In this document: positions 34,194 through 48,292 of the stretch, in pieces
How positions within the stretch are numbered: position 1 is the first letter of the stretch
Layout: each line of letters starts with the position of its first letter
Made by a program: the position numbers and the translations under genes
From: Narthecium ossifragum
Lineage: Eukaryota; Streptophyta; Magnoliopsida; Dioscoreales; Nartheciaceae
Reading direction: 5' to 3'
DNA: 64,000 nucleotides
NCBI GenBank assembly: GCA_963920575.1
Contig: OY986968.1
Span: forward strand, 25,364,129-25,428,128
Notes under the pieces: generated by a model
Told to the model about the DNA's origin: nothing
Seen by the model: the letters and a program-made list of their open reading frames with translations, nothing else
The model's database searches: none

Positions 34194-36449
34194 GCATGTA
34201 GATCTACTCTTTTTCCTTTCAAGGAAAATTGGAAGCAAAGATGCTTGTGGACCTGAAGCATGTGTTTTTCTTGCAATTAGAATGAACAGGATGCATATAT
34301 GATAATGATCACAAATCTTTCAGGAACACAATTCTTCTTGCCAATGTGTTCTCAAGTGATACTAATATTCGTGACAATAGAGAATGAGAATGAGAGGCAA
34401 GCAATATGTAAGAAGCCAATTTACAATAAAATGGCATGATAATTAGCATCTCAGCTTTACACTTCCAGCGGTGAAATGCGTACACACATATTCTGCTCCT
34501 TATCTGAAATTTGCCAAAACCCAAAAAAGATGGTATGTCAAAACCCAACTTAACGGAAATTTTAATATTTATTTCTTCTAGGGAAAAAATACAAGATAAT
34601 TATGTAAATCCGGAATTGTTCTTGACCTATTTAAGTCCCCAAAAAAAAAAAAAAAAAAAACAGAACTTGGAATCAGTTGTTCATTCTCAGTTTCAGGGTA
34701 CTGTCGTTGAGAGAGTCTAGAAAGAAATTAAAGGGATTACTTAGAAAAGAATTTCTATTCAATCAATTTCTTCCTATATATGAACCTTTTTTCTTTCAAG
34801 AAATTGTTGTAGACTTTGATTGCAAGCCATGAACTAAATATCTGTTAATTAAAGATGATGGTTCCAATCCTTTTCTGGCTAAAGTGATTAGCTGACAATG
34901 TGGGAAATAATGACTTTTTAACTGTGAGGCACATGCACAGACCTCGCTTTCCAATCATCCTTGCATGGCTAGATGCATGACACTTTACAGGAACTTTCCA
35001 TATAAAATCATACTACATCTCTTAATCAAGTAGGTAGGATGGCAATTCAGTATACCCGGATTCTGGATCCGTGACTCCTGTATGGACCCATGCATGTTGA
35101 TGTTCTTGCTGGTACGTACTTGCTACGTCCACCTAACAGAGCAGGCATACCTGAGTTCAATTTTGATTATAATTCAAGTATTTGAGCAACTGAATGCAAA
35201 CATCATCCAATGAAACAAGTACAAAGAAAACTGGAAACTTCTGAAATTAATGGTCGATATATAGTTGGTTGACTTGCACCTGTGAAAAAATATTAGTTGA
35301 TCACAAAGAGACAAGATTTGATGTTCTTGTGGGAAATTCTCAGTAATGGAACAGTTGATCAGTAGTTCCCATTATTTAATTGCAAGCAATAGTTGGCCGA
35401 CTGCATCTGCTAGCAGTAGAGTGGTTTGTATTTAATTTTGCTGACTCAAATGGATCAGGTTTAAGTTAATTTTCAATAGTAATTGGTCTACACTTCTGCA
35501 AATAATTATGACACATGTACAGAGTGTTACAATCAGATGCTTTCATGAAATAACCTCACAGTATAGAATAGTCTGCACATATTTACTTCCAAGAAAGAAA
35601 TTTCCTAGAGATCAACAACTTTTCCATACATAGTATGAGGTTTCTTTCAAAAAAAAAAAATTGAGTCTCTGATCCTAACTCAGACGAGTGGGCAATTCCC
35701 TTATAATTCGAACCCAAGACCCGTAACCTAATGCATGGTATGAGGTTTTGCCTGAACACAATGCACGTCATCTTTCGATAAACGGAAATTAGGACCTTAC
35801 AGGCTGAGTTGTAACCCAGCGGGCACTGCTGCCTGGCCGTAAGTGGTGTGGTCGGCCTTTCCCGGACTGATTATTGTTAGGATCTAGAAGAGAGGAGGAA
35901 GATGAAGAAAAAAGCACAGACACAAGATTTACGTGGTTCATCCCAGAATAGGGCTACGTGGTGTGGCCGTAAGTGGTGTGGTCGATCCCCGCCGGGACGC
36001 TGCCCCGGACCCCATCAACTCTGCGTAGTGGGTCATGGTCGGGTCCGGAATGATCAGGCTTCACAAACTCAACAATTACATGTATTCCCTTGTCACACAG
36101 CCCTTCGAGCTTAACTACTCAAAAAAAATCTTCCGATAAATGGAGGATTAATAAACTATACCCAAGGATGCATCATGCATGGTACATACGACATACCTTG
36201 AGCAATTCAGAGCAATTCAATTTGGGCTCGGATATATACCAATTAAATACATTGGTCGCTCGCTTATACACAGCAGATCGATCCCTTGCACGTTACTTCT
36301 AAAGGGCGGTGAGTCGGTGATCTAGCTAGCTATATATTGATGGTTCCAAAATAGCTTACATATGTGTAAAACTGAAGCCCTGGCTGCGATTGGACGTATG
36401 CATTATCTATGTTGTAAATCACTATTTGCATGTGCTGGCAATTTAACAG
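33767..36449. other. Intergenic with a CT/AT microsatellite and an LTR-like remnant
   Basis: The MGNC gene's 3' region comes first. A (TC)n(TA)n microsatellite lies at about 34150-34192. At about 35700-36010 on the minus strand the sequence contains GAACCACGTAAATCTTGTGTC, a string typical of the 3' part of Copia LTRs. A similar string occurs at 62305-62325, so this is probably a degraded LTR. A tRNA-B-box-like ATTCGAACCC at about 35706 is not part of a foldable tRNA. No gene seen. Confidence 0.45.
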
Positions 36450-37045
36450 CTTCCTCGTGTTTTCCAAATTGTTTTTTTCATTTCCTATTTTCTGCTATGA
36501 ACTTGTAATATAAAACTATTGTTTTATTCCTCATTTTGGGATAATGAAAACTGTAAATTACAATTTTAGGCCTTATGGTCTGGGTTAAATTTCATTTAAG
36601 ATCTTATACAGTTTCAAACCTTTCAAATAAACCATTGACATTTTGATTTCATTCCAAATATGACCACGGTGGCATCACGTGATTCATTTTCCTCCGAATT
36701 TTTAACCGTTGTTGTCATTCGGAATTAAGGTTTACACGGCCCTCTTTGTTCTCCTTTAATCACCCACTTCCGATTGCAAAATTCCTCCATGGTGATACTT
36801 CGACTAACAAGAATCCGGCATCGGATATACATCTACCCGGAGCTAATGTTGGTCGGAGATTTCGGAGTAAAATAAATAACGTAATATCACATGACTCATT
36901 TGCCGTCATCACACATGACGGTATCGGCGCTTAGGGTCTTATTTTAAATGAAATCCAAACATTAGCGTCTTATTTGAAAATTTTGAAACCACAGGACCTT
37001 AGATATGAAATTCAACATGGTCTAGAACCGAAATTTGCCCTAATG
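36450..37045. repeat. Foldback MULE/MITE-like repeat, copy 1
   Basis: Starting at TTCCTCGTGTTTTCCAAATTG (36451) this region is about 85% similar by eye to 63714-64000. Within it, 36565-36700 and the complement of 36905-37045 form inverted arms (TTTCAAATAA, GATTTCATT, ATCACGTGATTC versus TCACATGACTCA). It is therefore a foldback element of about 0.5-0.6 kb. Target duplication not resolved. No coding capacity. Confidence 0.6.
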
Positions 37046-37208
37046 AAAATTAAGCTCTGCCTCCTGATTATTCCAAAAAAAAAAAAACAGCTGTCAAACT
37101 CTTTGACAGGAGTAGTTCTACATATGAACTTCACAAAAAAAAAAAAAGGGGCTAAGTTTCATATTTCTTCTACATAGACATTAACTTCACCGATCATCGC
37201 AAAAAAGC

Positions 37209-37619
37209 TTAAGCAAGGGGCGAGCTTTTCATGTCTATATTGCGATCTCTCTCAGAAATGGTCTCAAGCATAGGTCTCCACGCCGCTGCGCTCGTCGTTA
37301 CAGATCCGCGCGAGCTCTCACAGCGGCTTCGGATCCTCTCGCTCTCTGTCCTGATAGGCCTCGCCATCTTTGCTTCACCGCCTGTGCATTTGGACAACAG
37401 ACAAGCTGCTTCTTTCTTTGTTAGCACCAACTTAACTCTGATGACTCCGATCTCAAGCTCCTCAGCATGTACTATGCTGTTTCGAAGGATATGGTGGTTT
37501 AGGAGATCACTGGAATCCTCGTTACTGTTACCTCGGCCATAGAGCCTATGCTGGTTCTTGCGCTTACTGGTGGCTTCAGAGACCTTAAACAACCAAGGCA
37601 GGCAACTAAACCACCCCAT
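37209..37619 (-). CDS. Uncharacterised small plant protein with LTKKE helix and WRPMLETISE tail
   Basis: 136 residues, single exon, start Met at 37619 (MGWFSCLPWLFK). The TATA-like TTTATATATACAG about 50 bases upstream (37662-37675, minus strand) supports this start over the frame's earlier Met at 37754. The Ser/Asn-rich middle is followed by VIRVKLVLTKKEAACLLSKC (about 68-87), a basic helix (RTESERIRSR), SSRGS and the tail AAAWRPMLETISE. The helix and the W(K/R)PxLExIxE tail resemble the MGNC protein at 33407-33766, on the opposite strand, but there is no MGNC acylation site. Function unknown. Confidence 0.65.
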   Translation of the reverse strand: MGWFSCLPWLFKVSEATSKRKNQHRLYGRGNSNEDSSDLLNHHILRNSIVHAEELEIGVIRVKLVLTKKEAACLLSKCTGGEAKMARPIRTESERIRSRCESSRGSVTTSAAAWRPMLETISERDRNIDMKSSPLA

Positions 37620-37676
37620 GATGAGAGGAATGGTACAAAAGATATGGGATGAAGCTAGTACTGTATATATAAAGAT

Positions 37677-38600
37677 GTTGGAGTGGGGGAAGGGGCTTAA
37701 TTCTCTAGGGAGGGGGGGAGCAATAAATGTGTACCCAGGACTATTACAATTCAAGTGTCAAAGTTTTGACAGGCAGGATGAAGAGTGATAATCTACAGAT
37801 CATAAATATCGTAGCTGCAGGAGAGGCCTGGTGCCTGATCGATCGAATTTATTTGGCAATTGACATGATGGCGTGAGCTATATATATATACATATGGCCA
37901 TATGTTTCAACTACATGGCAATCTCCTATCTAGGATCTCTAGAAGGTATAATAAGTGATGTGTTCTAACTTCTACGTGTGTGTGTGTTGTGGACCCTCTT
38001 CATTTACTTTCGTTGAATCCCAACAAAGCAGATGAGCTTATTAACTGCATCTATCTATCTATCCATCTATCTTTCTATGCATCTATCTATCCAACAAAGC
38101 AGATGATCTCAATGGTTGCTTCTTGCGTTTAGATCAATGCAGCTTTCAGAGGTCCTTTGTGGCTTTGGCTGAGCATGAGTTTGTTTTGCAGCCTTCGAGC
38201 TTGACTACTTAATTTTAAAAAATGTTTATATTCGTAACTGAGAACTTGTTAGAAAAGGTTGGATTTCGTCATCACGCTTGTTAGCACAAGTCTTTTTTAA
38301 TAAATGTATAACAAGAAATAAAGGCATACATTGTCATTGATAGTTGCAATTTGACATGAACATAATTTGATCATTTTAGCAAAGTTGGATGCCATGTTGG
38401 AGCCGTCCTTGCAAAGATTGAAGTCTTCTACCCATAAAAAGACATGACTGATACTGGTATATTTAAGAAGAAATAACGAATTAGGACTTACAGAGGTGTA
38501 AAAGGGTACAGTTTTTTTTTTCTTTTTCTTTTTTTGGTGAGTGAAGCTGGACTGTCATTTGAGTTACCTAAGTACGAGAGTCATATATGGAACTCTTATA
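37677..38600. other. Intergenic, with an imperfect ATCT repeat
   Basis: AT-rich, no gene seen. An imperfect (ATCT)n tract lies at about 38048-38095. CTATATATATATAC near 37878 is simple sequence. Confidence 0.5.
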
Positions 38601-38726
38601 GGAGGAGAAATTTTCGAGAGGGACTGGTTCCCTAAGTGTTATATAGGGAACCCTGATCCTGATCCTGGCCGATCAGGGAGTTAACACCCCCCCCCCTCCA
38701 TATTCACTTGATCCCTTGCCCGTGCC

Positions 38727-39163
38727 CAGGGCCAGCCCAATCAATTTTGAGGCCCTAGGTAAATAAATCAAATGAGGCCTCTAAGTATGTACTAATCATA
38801 ATTAAAATCAATTAATATATGATAAGCTTATTTTAAACTCCTTTGTTGTTGTCATGGGATGTTAAATCACGGTTATCAAAATGCACTTATGGGCCGTAGG
38901 CAAATTATATGGAGTAATTTTCTCGCATTCAAGACCCTCGAAGATACCACCAAAGACATTTGATACTGGGCCCTCATATAATAACCCTTAATATGTTACT
39001 CCATTAGCCTTTATAAACAAATAGATAATATATAAGCTTAAAACATTTGATTTTGGGGCCCCACCGTTAGATTTTGGGGGCCTTCATAACAAATACAAAA
39101 ACGAGCACTCATAGTGAGGCCCTAGGCGACGGCCTTAATGGCCTAGCCATTGGGCCGGGCATG
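38727..39163. mobile_element. hAT-type MITE nested in the composite element
   Basis: 437 bp. Ends CAGGGCCAGCCCAATC and the near-complement CATTGGGCCGGGCATG. Perfect 8-bp duplication CCCGTGCC at 38719-38726 and 39164-39171. AT-rich interior with GAGGCC(C/T)CTA words. No coding capacity. Confidence 0.8.
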
Positions 39164-39199
39164 CCCGTGCCCTACACATCGCCTCCATCTCGCCGCCGA

Positions 39200-39725
39200 C
39201 GACCTCGCCCCGGCCTCCCTCGACGTCTGCCCTCGAGCTTCCACGACCTCCTCTACTCTCGAGCTTCCATAATCGCCGCCGACGACGATCCACCCTCGAG
39301 TTTCGACGACCTCCTCCCTCGATCTCCGTGTCCCTAAGTGCCACCGTCGTCCCGTCGCAACCCTCTAGCCCCGCCCTCGAGCTTCCACAACCGCCGCCGA
39401 CGACTCCGCCCTCGAGCTTCGACGACCTCCTCCCTCGATCTCCAGTGCCCCTAAGTGTCGTCGCCGTCCTTCCTTCTTCGCCATCGTGCCACCCCATCGT
39501 AGCCCTTTGGCAACGCCCTCAAGCTTCCACGACTGCCGTCGACGCCTCGCCCTCGAGCTTCCACAACCGACTCCGCCCTCGAGCTTCCATGACCGCCTCC
39601 GCCCTCGAGCTTCCACGACCGCCTCCGCCCTCGAGCTTCCACGACCGCCGACGACTCCTCCCTCGAGCTTCTTCGCCATCGCCTCCCCTGAGCCCGAGCT
39701 TCTTCGCCACCACCTCCCCCAAGCC
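39200..39725. repeat. CTCGAGCTTCCACGACCGCC minisatellite, left arm
   Basis: About a dozen variable units of 25-40 bases, each containing CCCTCGAGCTTC. They yield repetitive Ser/Pro- or Gly/Arg-rich open frames in all phases. The complement of the same word recurs in the right arm. Confidence 0.85.
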
Positions 39726-39960
39726 CGAGCTTCTTCGTCCACCCTCACAGCTCCTGCCATCTCCGCCAACTTACTCCTATCATGATCCCTATCGTTGCCA
39801 CCCCTATTCCGTCGATCTCCACCACCCCTGTTTAGATTTCTGCTATTTTGTTGTATGTGTGCAGATAACCTGACATAATCCTTGATGTTTCTATCCTGTT
39901 TCTGTCCCATTTCATGGGAGACATCCATCAAGTATGTATTTAGCAAAGAATACATAGATC

Positions 39961-42900
39961 CACTACAAGAGAAATGACCTATACCAGTGGCCGGAAACGC
40001 TGGTATAGGCCTAAATTGACCGCTGGTATAGCCTATACCAGCGGTCAGCACGCGTTGCTACTAACGGCGTCGGTATAGGCTATGCCAGCGGTTATGGAGA
40101 CCGCTGGTACGATCAAACCGACCGCTGGCATAGCTCCATCTACACTAGCGGCCACTATAAACGCTGCTATTGAGTCCAAAAAAACGCTGGTATAGAGCCA
40201 TCATAAATGACAAATTATAAGGTCAAAAGTGCTGGTATTGAAGGAAGTGAACGCTGGTATAGGTCTCCTACGCCCGCGTTTATTGAAAACGTGGGTATAT
40301 GATGCCAAGAAAGTGTGGCTTGTGTATGAGGATAACCGCTGGTAAAACATAATAATAAACGTTGGTATAGAGCACCTATTCCAGCGACTGCAGAAAACGT
40401 TGGTATATGATAACAGAAAATCATGGGTTTTGAATGGCCAAACCCGCTGATATAGCAAAAAAACAACTGCTGGTATTGCCACCCTTAATCCAGCTATATT
40501 GAAAAACGCTGATATAGGATTGTTAAAAACATTGTAATTAGGAAAAAATGATGGTAAAGCAATGAAATAACACTGGTTTTGCCCTTCTATTCCTGCGTTT
40601 TTATAATTGTTGCTATAATATGAGCAAAAATGCTAGAATATAACAATAATAATAATAATTTTGTATTTATTTTTTAGATCAAATATTATATAAAAACATG
40701 TAAAACAAATACCATATGTACATAAAGTCACCATATCAACAACTGGGATACAATTGTACGATTTCCACGTATCAAATATCCAAAAAACATATAAAAGATT
40801 CATTCAATCTCGATACAATTGTAGGATTTCCAATCTCCAAAAAAGAAACAAAATATTCATTCAACTCTTTCATTCGTCCGATAATACCCATGAGAGCAAG
40901 GCTTGAAAGCTAACTTCAGTAAATGATCAGAGTTTTAGGCCACCTGCATTGAGCAATAGAAACAGGTAATTACTTTTACCTCTCAACAAAGTTTTGTGCT
41001 TGAGCATGTTATCTCACAATTATCAAGTTCCAATGGAAGGATGATTTCAGTATTCAAGTGACTAGATGAGAACAATAAACTTCTTCATCAGAAGGTTAGC
41101 ATGCATATGTGATTTGTTATCAATGTTAGCTGCTCAACATCCATATCCTAAATGTGATTTATTGACAAAGTGTATTAAATAACTCACTCGCTTGTTTGTT
41201 TGTGATTCCAACAAATGGAGAGAAGGGACTTCGCTTTGCTTCGATTGGGAGACCTTAGTTGGCAAAAATTCAGCTGCAAATGTATGACAAAAGAACAATA
41301 AGGTATTGGAGGCAAAGCAAATGAACAATAAGGTATCTAATTTCTTTACTCCAAAGCTACTTAGGTAAAAGGTTATGGACAAACAACAAGTTATATTAGA
41401 TTAATGCATGGTTTTTCTAACTTACATCCGAGATGTTCATCAAACTGCATTGTACATAACTTGAAAGATGAAAAAAACCCAAACATAAAATGATTACAGG
41501 TCAAAACAATAGCAGCCTAAACAATTACTCAGTTGTTGTCCATGGCATGCAATCCTTGTCAAGGGATGGCCTCGTGAGGTTTTCAAGATTAAATTCGAAG
41601 GGCATTAAGGGAAAAAAAAAACGTGTACTTTAAATCAACCAGATTTAAGCCCCATACCGTAAGTAATGGTTGCATAAAGTATTTAGGAATGCTTTCTGAC
41701 TAACTAACTTGCTGGTTTAACAATGAAGCCCAATACACAAATTACAAAATTTCTTAGATTAGCTCTCAAATCGTTTCTTAGCTTGGTCTACAAGTCTACC
41801 CATGTAAACAATGCATCTGACACATGTCAATGAAGATTGAGCTTAAGTCTAGAGAGCTAAGCTAACAAGGAAGCCTATATCCAGCATTGTCAACACTCAC
41901 CTTGGGCCTATTGTTCATCATTGTCATCAAGCCCGGCAAATCCAGCATCCTCCCTCTCATTATCATCTTCCAACCCTCCTAATTCAACTTCCTCAACAAC
42001 ACCCTTACAACCAAAAAAATGCAAATTGGGAAGCATTGAAGCGAGTATTAGCTACACGAAAGCAGAATGCTAGTGCCAAATTCAAAGCAATGAAATGAAG
42101 ATACATAACACCAAGTACTTTTAAAATCTCATACGATTATAATGGCAGAGCATCCAACACCTCTATGCAAAAATTAAACTCGTCCCAATAGCACTTTAGA
42201 TATAGAAACAAAATGTAGTCATGAAGTACCAACAAATGTTACAGGAATAAGCTTCAGTATCTAAGCACAAAAAAAACCCAACAAAATGAATCACGTACAG
42301 GAAAAATCACCATCAATGCCACTCTAACACAATTAGCACAAGATTATACTCACCATCAATGCCACACTAACACAATTAGCATAAGATTATACTCACCATC
42401 AATGCCACACTAATACAATTAGCACAAGATTCCCAATAGGTGCTCGGTAGTTATAACAACAAATGACTTTAGAACTTCAAGTGATTGTTGTTCTTTGTAC
42501 ACAGGTAGAAAAATTATGTTGATAAACAGATACCAAAACAACCCATATAACAAGCACATTGCCTCAACACCTATATTTAAACAGCTATTATTCAAACACA
42601 ATCAAGTGATTGGTATACAGAGCTCCCCAGTATATACTTTCTAGGGACACAACACATTGTCACCAATAGAGACTATGTCATCATACCGGTTTCTTAATCT
42701 CCATAGCTGTGTTTTATTTGAGAGCAAATAGGTAAAAAATCAGATATTTATTCAATTTCATGCTACACAAGTGGGGAAAGGAGCCTACCTCTCAGCAAGA
42801 AGACCAATTCTTATGCATACTGATGAGCGCTGATAGCAGCCCAGCTGAAGCCAACAGAGAAGGATGCAATCCAATCAAAACACAAGAGCCTCGGAGACCA

Positions 42901-44932
42901 ACCGGGAAGAGGGGATGGAGAAGGACTCCGGCTTCCGACACCCAAGAACATGGGAAGCATCCACCGGGCATACCCATCGATTCCCGATCATCCACCATCA
43001 ACAACAACTGGCAATCGAAGAACAGAGGAGGGAAAACCAACGACCAAAACCATTTCAGCAAGGAAGAAGAAGAAAACATGGAAACACAAACGCATCGAGC
43101 AACCCATGGCAGCAAGGGGCTAAACAGAGAAAAAAAAAATACATGGGAAAGGAAGAAGACCTTGAAAACTCAAAGATCCAACCCGAAGCAGCAAAGAAAG
43201 GAAGAAGAAAGCATCACACTGCCCTAGGCTAGCAAGTATCAAACGAACCAGCAAGAAGAACTAGCATTCATCAACCATCGGAGCCACGAGATCCATAAAC
43301 CAACAAACAAATCAAAGCGACAAGGTCCTCTACCTCTAGGCGTCGAGATCTTCTCCTATCTTCCCCTTTTCCGGCCGCGATCGTCGTCGTCAACATCTCC
43401 GTCTCCGCCGCAGTCGCCCCGTCTCGGTCGCCAAGCTCTCTCTCTCCTATGGTCGTGGTCGCCGCCGCCAAGCTGGTCGCGGTCCTCCTCCGGCCACGGT
43501 CGTCGCCGACGGTCTCTCCTCTGGCCGCGCGTCTCTCTCTTCTCTCCCCGATCGAGTCGCCGCCTCACTTTCTCTCTCTATCGGGCGGAATTGTGCCCTA
43601 ACGCCAGAACAAAGCAACTAAAGGGGTTTAAATCCTATCGGCTTAAGATTTGATCATGGCCGTTCAATCAGTCAGAGTTGATCTTAGCCACTCACATCTT
43701 GATCCTCACGATCTAACTCAGATAGTCCGATTTAGAATACTCCTAATGGTCTAACTAAGCACATAAATCATTACAATACCATGTGTGCGCTACGTGTGTG
43801 AAACCAACTCTACCAAGGGTAATTTACCAAATTACCCCCGGAGCCGCAACGATCAAAGGAGATTGTGAAACAAGACCAACCAAGCCATACCCTCGACTTA
43901 CGCTGTCGGACCGGGTTGTAGATACATGTCCTCATAAATTTTACTTAAATTTATGAATTTAAATAGGTCACGGGTTGTTAAACAGGGCGATCACGGGTTA
44001 CCCGGGTGAAACAGGTTACCAGCCTCAAACCGAAAATTGACTCATTTATAAATGAGCCGCACTAATGGATTGACTCATATATTTTCAACCCGAACATGCT
44101 AATTTCATATTTTGAGTCAAGTCGGGTTGTTGCAATCTTAATTACCATCCCTGATTACATGATCAAACCTTATATGAAATTATTAAAAAAATATAATAAC
44201 AACATATCGGGGTAGTCTTATCGTGAAGAAAAATAAGTAGTTTAAAATATTTAAATCTTTCGTGATTTAGAATTTGATGCTTCATATATATGTGCCTAAT
44301 TGTCAATAGCTACCCCAGCAGCTGATGAAATACGGGTATAGACTTGTCAACATTCTCATCAAAACATATGCCAACGATAAAAAAAACGCTCATTTATGAC
44401 TATTTAAAGTAGCGGTAAAAAAAAACCTCGGTATAACTCGTTTATTCCGGTGGTTTTGTGGGCCGCTGGTATCGAGTATGAGCACTTTCAATATCTATCC
44501 CAGCGGTTGTAAAAGCGCGGGTATAGATCAGTCAATACCAGCATTTTGACAAAAACGCTGGAACAGAACCCATGTATGCCAACACTTTCACCAACCGATG
44601 GTATCTAGCTATCAACTTTCTCAGTACATTTACCAGCGGCCACAAAAACGCTGGCATAGAGAAGTCAATACTAGCATTTGGATAAAAGCGCTGCTAAACA
44701 AGTAGTCTATACCAGCGTTTGGCCTATAGCTCTGCTAAACATGTAGTCTATACCAGCGGTTGGCCTAAAACGCTGGAATAAATGTGTCAACACCAACGGC
44801 CGGTCTAAAACGCTGGTAAATAATACGTTAATGCCAGCGTTTTTAGAGGTTGCTGGTATAGACTAAGTTCACCAGCGTTTTTCTACAAGCGCCGGTAGAA
44901 AAACGCTGGGATAGGCCATATTTGTTGTAGTG
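39961..44932. mobile_element. Non-autonomous CACTA (En/Spm) transposon
   Basis: Begins CACTACAAGAGAAATG and ends ATTTGTTGTAGTG, the CACTA signature, with the 3-bp duplication ATC on both sides (39958-39960 and 44933-44935). Subterminal regions (39980-40600 and 44320-44910) hold dozens of direct and inverted CGCTGGTATAG/CTATACCAGCG words, the expected transposase-binding arrays. No TNPD-like transposase is visible in the 5-kb interior. A minus-strand acidic stretch at 41925-42000 and a GC-rich CT tract at 43330-43570 are the only exon-like pieces. It interrupts the left minisatellite arm of the composite element, so it is younger. Confidence 0.93.
42308..42430. repeat. Three tandem 43-bp repeats inside the CACTA element
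   Basis: Units start CACCATCAATGCCAC at 42308, 42351 and 42394, with 1-3 differences. They are directly adjacent without unique spacers. Confidence 0.85.
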
Positions 44933-45339
44933 ATCATTGTTTGAGAAGAAAAATAGATTTTGGTTTAAGTTTCAGTTCTTCAAAGCGTCATTCGTAAAAA
45001 AAATTCTTCTGTTGTAGCCATTGCATTGTGGATTCACAACTGATGCATTGTGGATTCACAATTGAAGTAAGTAGCATTCATTGTTAAGGATGAGATTGAT
45101 ATGTATATAATTAAGTTAATGCTCTGTATCTGCCCTGATCAGGGGATATGGTCAGATGAGATCTCATCCTGGGAAGACTGTGATGACTTCTCAGCTTGTT
45201 CGATAAAGTGAGTACTACTCAATGGTCATACTCAAAATGATACCAAAGATTCAGTGACTTTAGCAAGGATAAATGACTTCTTCTTTTTTTTCCTTTTGGA
45301 GCAACTAAACATGTGTTGTTTTGTTTCTTTTGCAATATT

Positions 45340-45436
45340 ACAATGTAAATAAAAAGCCATGATGGCATGTATAAGTTACAATGTAAATAGAAAGCCATGA
45401 TGGCATATACAAATTGCAATGTAAACAAAAGGCAAT
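45340..45436. repeat. Short tandem repeat, unit of about 40 bp
   Basis: TTACAATGTAAATARAAAGCC followed by ATGATGGCAT occurs twice in tandem, and a third partial copy follows at about 45415. It lies between the CACTA element and the carboxypeptidase fragment. Confidence 0.7.
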
Positions 45437-45739
45437 GTTATAATGCTACAATATAATGTTACAATATAAACAGCAGTTAGCATTTCATATTTGGAAGAAC
45501 TCCATGTTGAATCACAAGTTGAAAAGAAGTACAGTCTCAGATGTTTGACAAAAAGGTGATACAAATGAACGAATATAAGTTAGCCTCTACATGTAACAAA
45601 GCATCTAATGTCAATGTCTGGTAAAGATCACCAAGAACAATGCTCTTAAGAAAACTGATTACATAGTTGTTGCTAACATCATTAAACTCCACCATTAATG
45701 ATCTCGCCAACCATTACAATTCCAAACAAATCAGTACTA

Positions 45740-46752
<1,013 letters not shown>

Positions 46753-47289
46753 CTGCAGGAATAGAGATACTCGGAAAGCCTTACAGAAAGAAGCATTACT
46801 TCCGAGTCACTTATTGCTGCTCAAACAAGATAAAATGTATGGAACCCAGAACTGAAACTAGCAACACATATCCATTCTATATTAGTAGAATTTATTCAAA
46901 TAAGGCTCCAAGTTTATGGTATGAGAAGTTCTATGAGCTACATGGAGAATCTGGGAAGTAGTCCTTATATAAATTTTCAAACATGATGTGCGTGTTAGCT
47001 GCAATAATGTAATGAAGTAGACGTATACTAGCGATTTTTGCAAGCATTCTTTTGATAGCTAAATATGAAAACAATGTAACAGATGATCATGAGAAAATAC
47101 TTTTGGTTAGCACGTGAAAATTAAATAGAAGACCTATATAGCAGGTAACATAGACATACCAATCAATCAAATTAACATGGAATTGAAACAATTGAATATA
47201 TACAGAAGACAGAAACAGAAGACAGAAACAATTGAATATATACAGATTTTACACCTCACACCCATAACCAGAGCATGTATGCGAAACAA

Positions 47290-47690
47290 TCAAATTAACG
47301 GTGGACGGGGAAGCTCGAGGGCTGGAGGGAGGACGGGGAAGGTCGAGGACGAGGAACAAGGGCGGCGCCCGATGCTCGAGCGCGTGGCGGTGGACAAGGA
47401 AGCTCGAGGGCTGGAGGGTGGACGGGAAGGTCGAGGACGAGGAACGAGGGCGGTGGACGGGGAAGCTCGAGGGCTGGAGGGTGGACGGGGAAGGTCGAGG
47501 ACGAGGAACGAGGGCGGTGCCCGATGCTCGAGCGCGTGGCGGTGGACGGGGCGAGGGTGGACGGGGAAGCTCAAGGGCTGGAGGGTGGACGGGGGAAGGT
47601 CGAGGACGGGGAAGCTCGAGGGCTGGAGGGTGGACGGGGGAAGGTCGAGGACGGGGAACGAGGGCGGCGGCCGTGGACGGTGATGTCTAG
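47290..47690. repeat. GGGGAAGCTCGAGGGCTGGA minisatellite, right arm
   Basis: About seven variable units carrying GGAAGCTCGAGGGCTGGAGG and GGTCGAGGACGGGG. The core is the complement of the left-arm word. Gly/Arg-rich and Pro-rich open frames on both strands come from the repetition. Confidence 0.85.
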
Positions 47691-47820
47691 GGCGCATGAG
47701 AGAGATGGCTGGGCACGGGAGAGAGAGGGGTTTTAGGGGTTAAGAGTGACGGCCAGGATGACGGTTCCCTACACATGAGTTAGGAACCAGTTCCCTTAGG
47801 AAAATTCCTCCTTATAAACC

Positions 47821-48292
47821 TCCCAATGGTAATGCCTCAATGATTATCTATGAGCACACATATATATATATACACACGAAATTATAAGGCCATCCTGCAT
47901 TTTATTAGATTCGGGGCTCACTATAGCTACACGAGAGTATAAAAGATGATGAGTAGGGATCGCAATTTATCCCGCCTCGATGACGACCCGACCTGCTCTA
48001 TCCCTGATGGGCTGGGTTTGTGGGGACCTTAATCGGGGTCAAAGTAGAGGGAAGTGGTCAGAAACCCGATCGGGATTGGAGCGGGACACCCCCATCCCAC
48101 CATGTCCCCGTTAGATGTTGATTTTAGTTATATATCTTTATTATAACTGATTGTTTCTAAAAAAATTTCGATTTTTCGGTTCTGAACCGAAAACCGAATC
48201 GAAAACCGAACGCTCACCCCTATGAAAGCCTTTTCCCATTTTACGACGGACGCTGGATCCCCGCCACCGATCCGCGGCCATCGAACGGTAAG
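47821..48292. other. Intergenic with truncated hAT-MITE ends
   Basis: TAGGGATCGCAATTTATCCCG at about 47956 looks like one hAT-MITE end. TTTTTCGGTTCTGAACCGA to CGCTCACCCCTA (48165-48212) looks like the right half of an element like that at 5766. No matching partners or duplications were found, so both are remnants. Sequence 48215-48292 may be the leader of the MAK16 transcript. Confidence 0.5.

Noticed and set aside
42308..42430. Possible CRISPR-like repeat array
   Set aside because: Units are directly adjacent with no unique spacers, inside a CACTA transposon of a eukaryote.
42760..43232. Open frames of 122-155 codons inside the CACTA element
   Set aside because: Lys/Glu/Gln-rich, no splice context or family wording, and overlapping in several frames.
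47177..47736. Gly/Arg-rich and Pro-rich proteins
   Set aside because: Products of the minisatellite; every frame on both strands is open.
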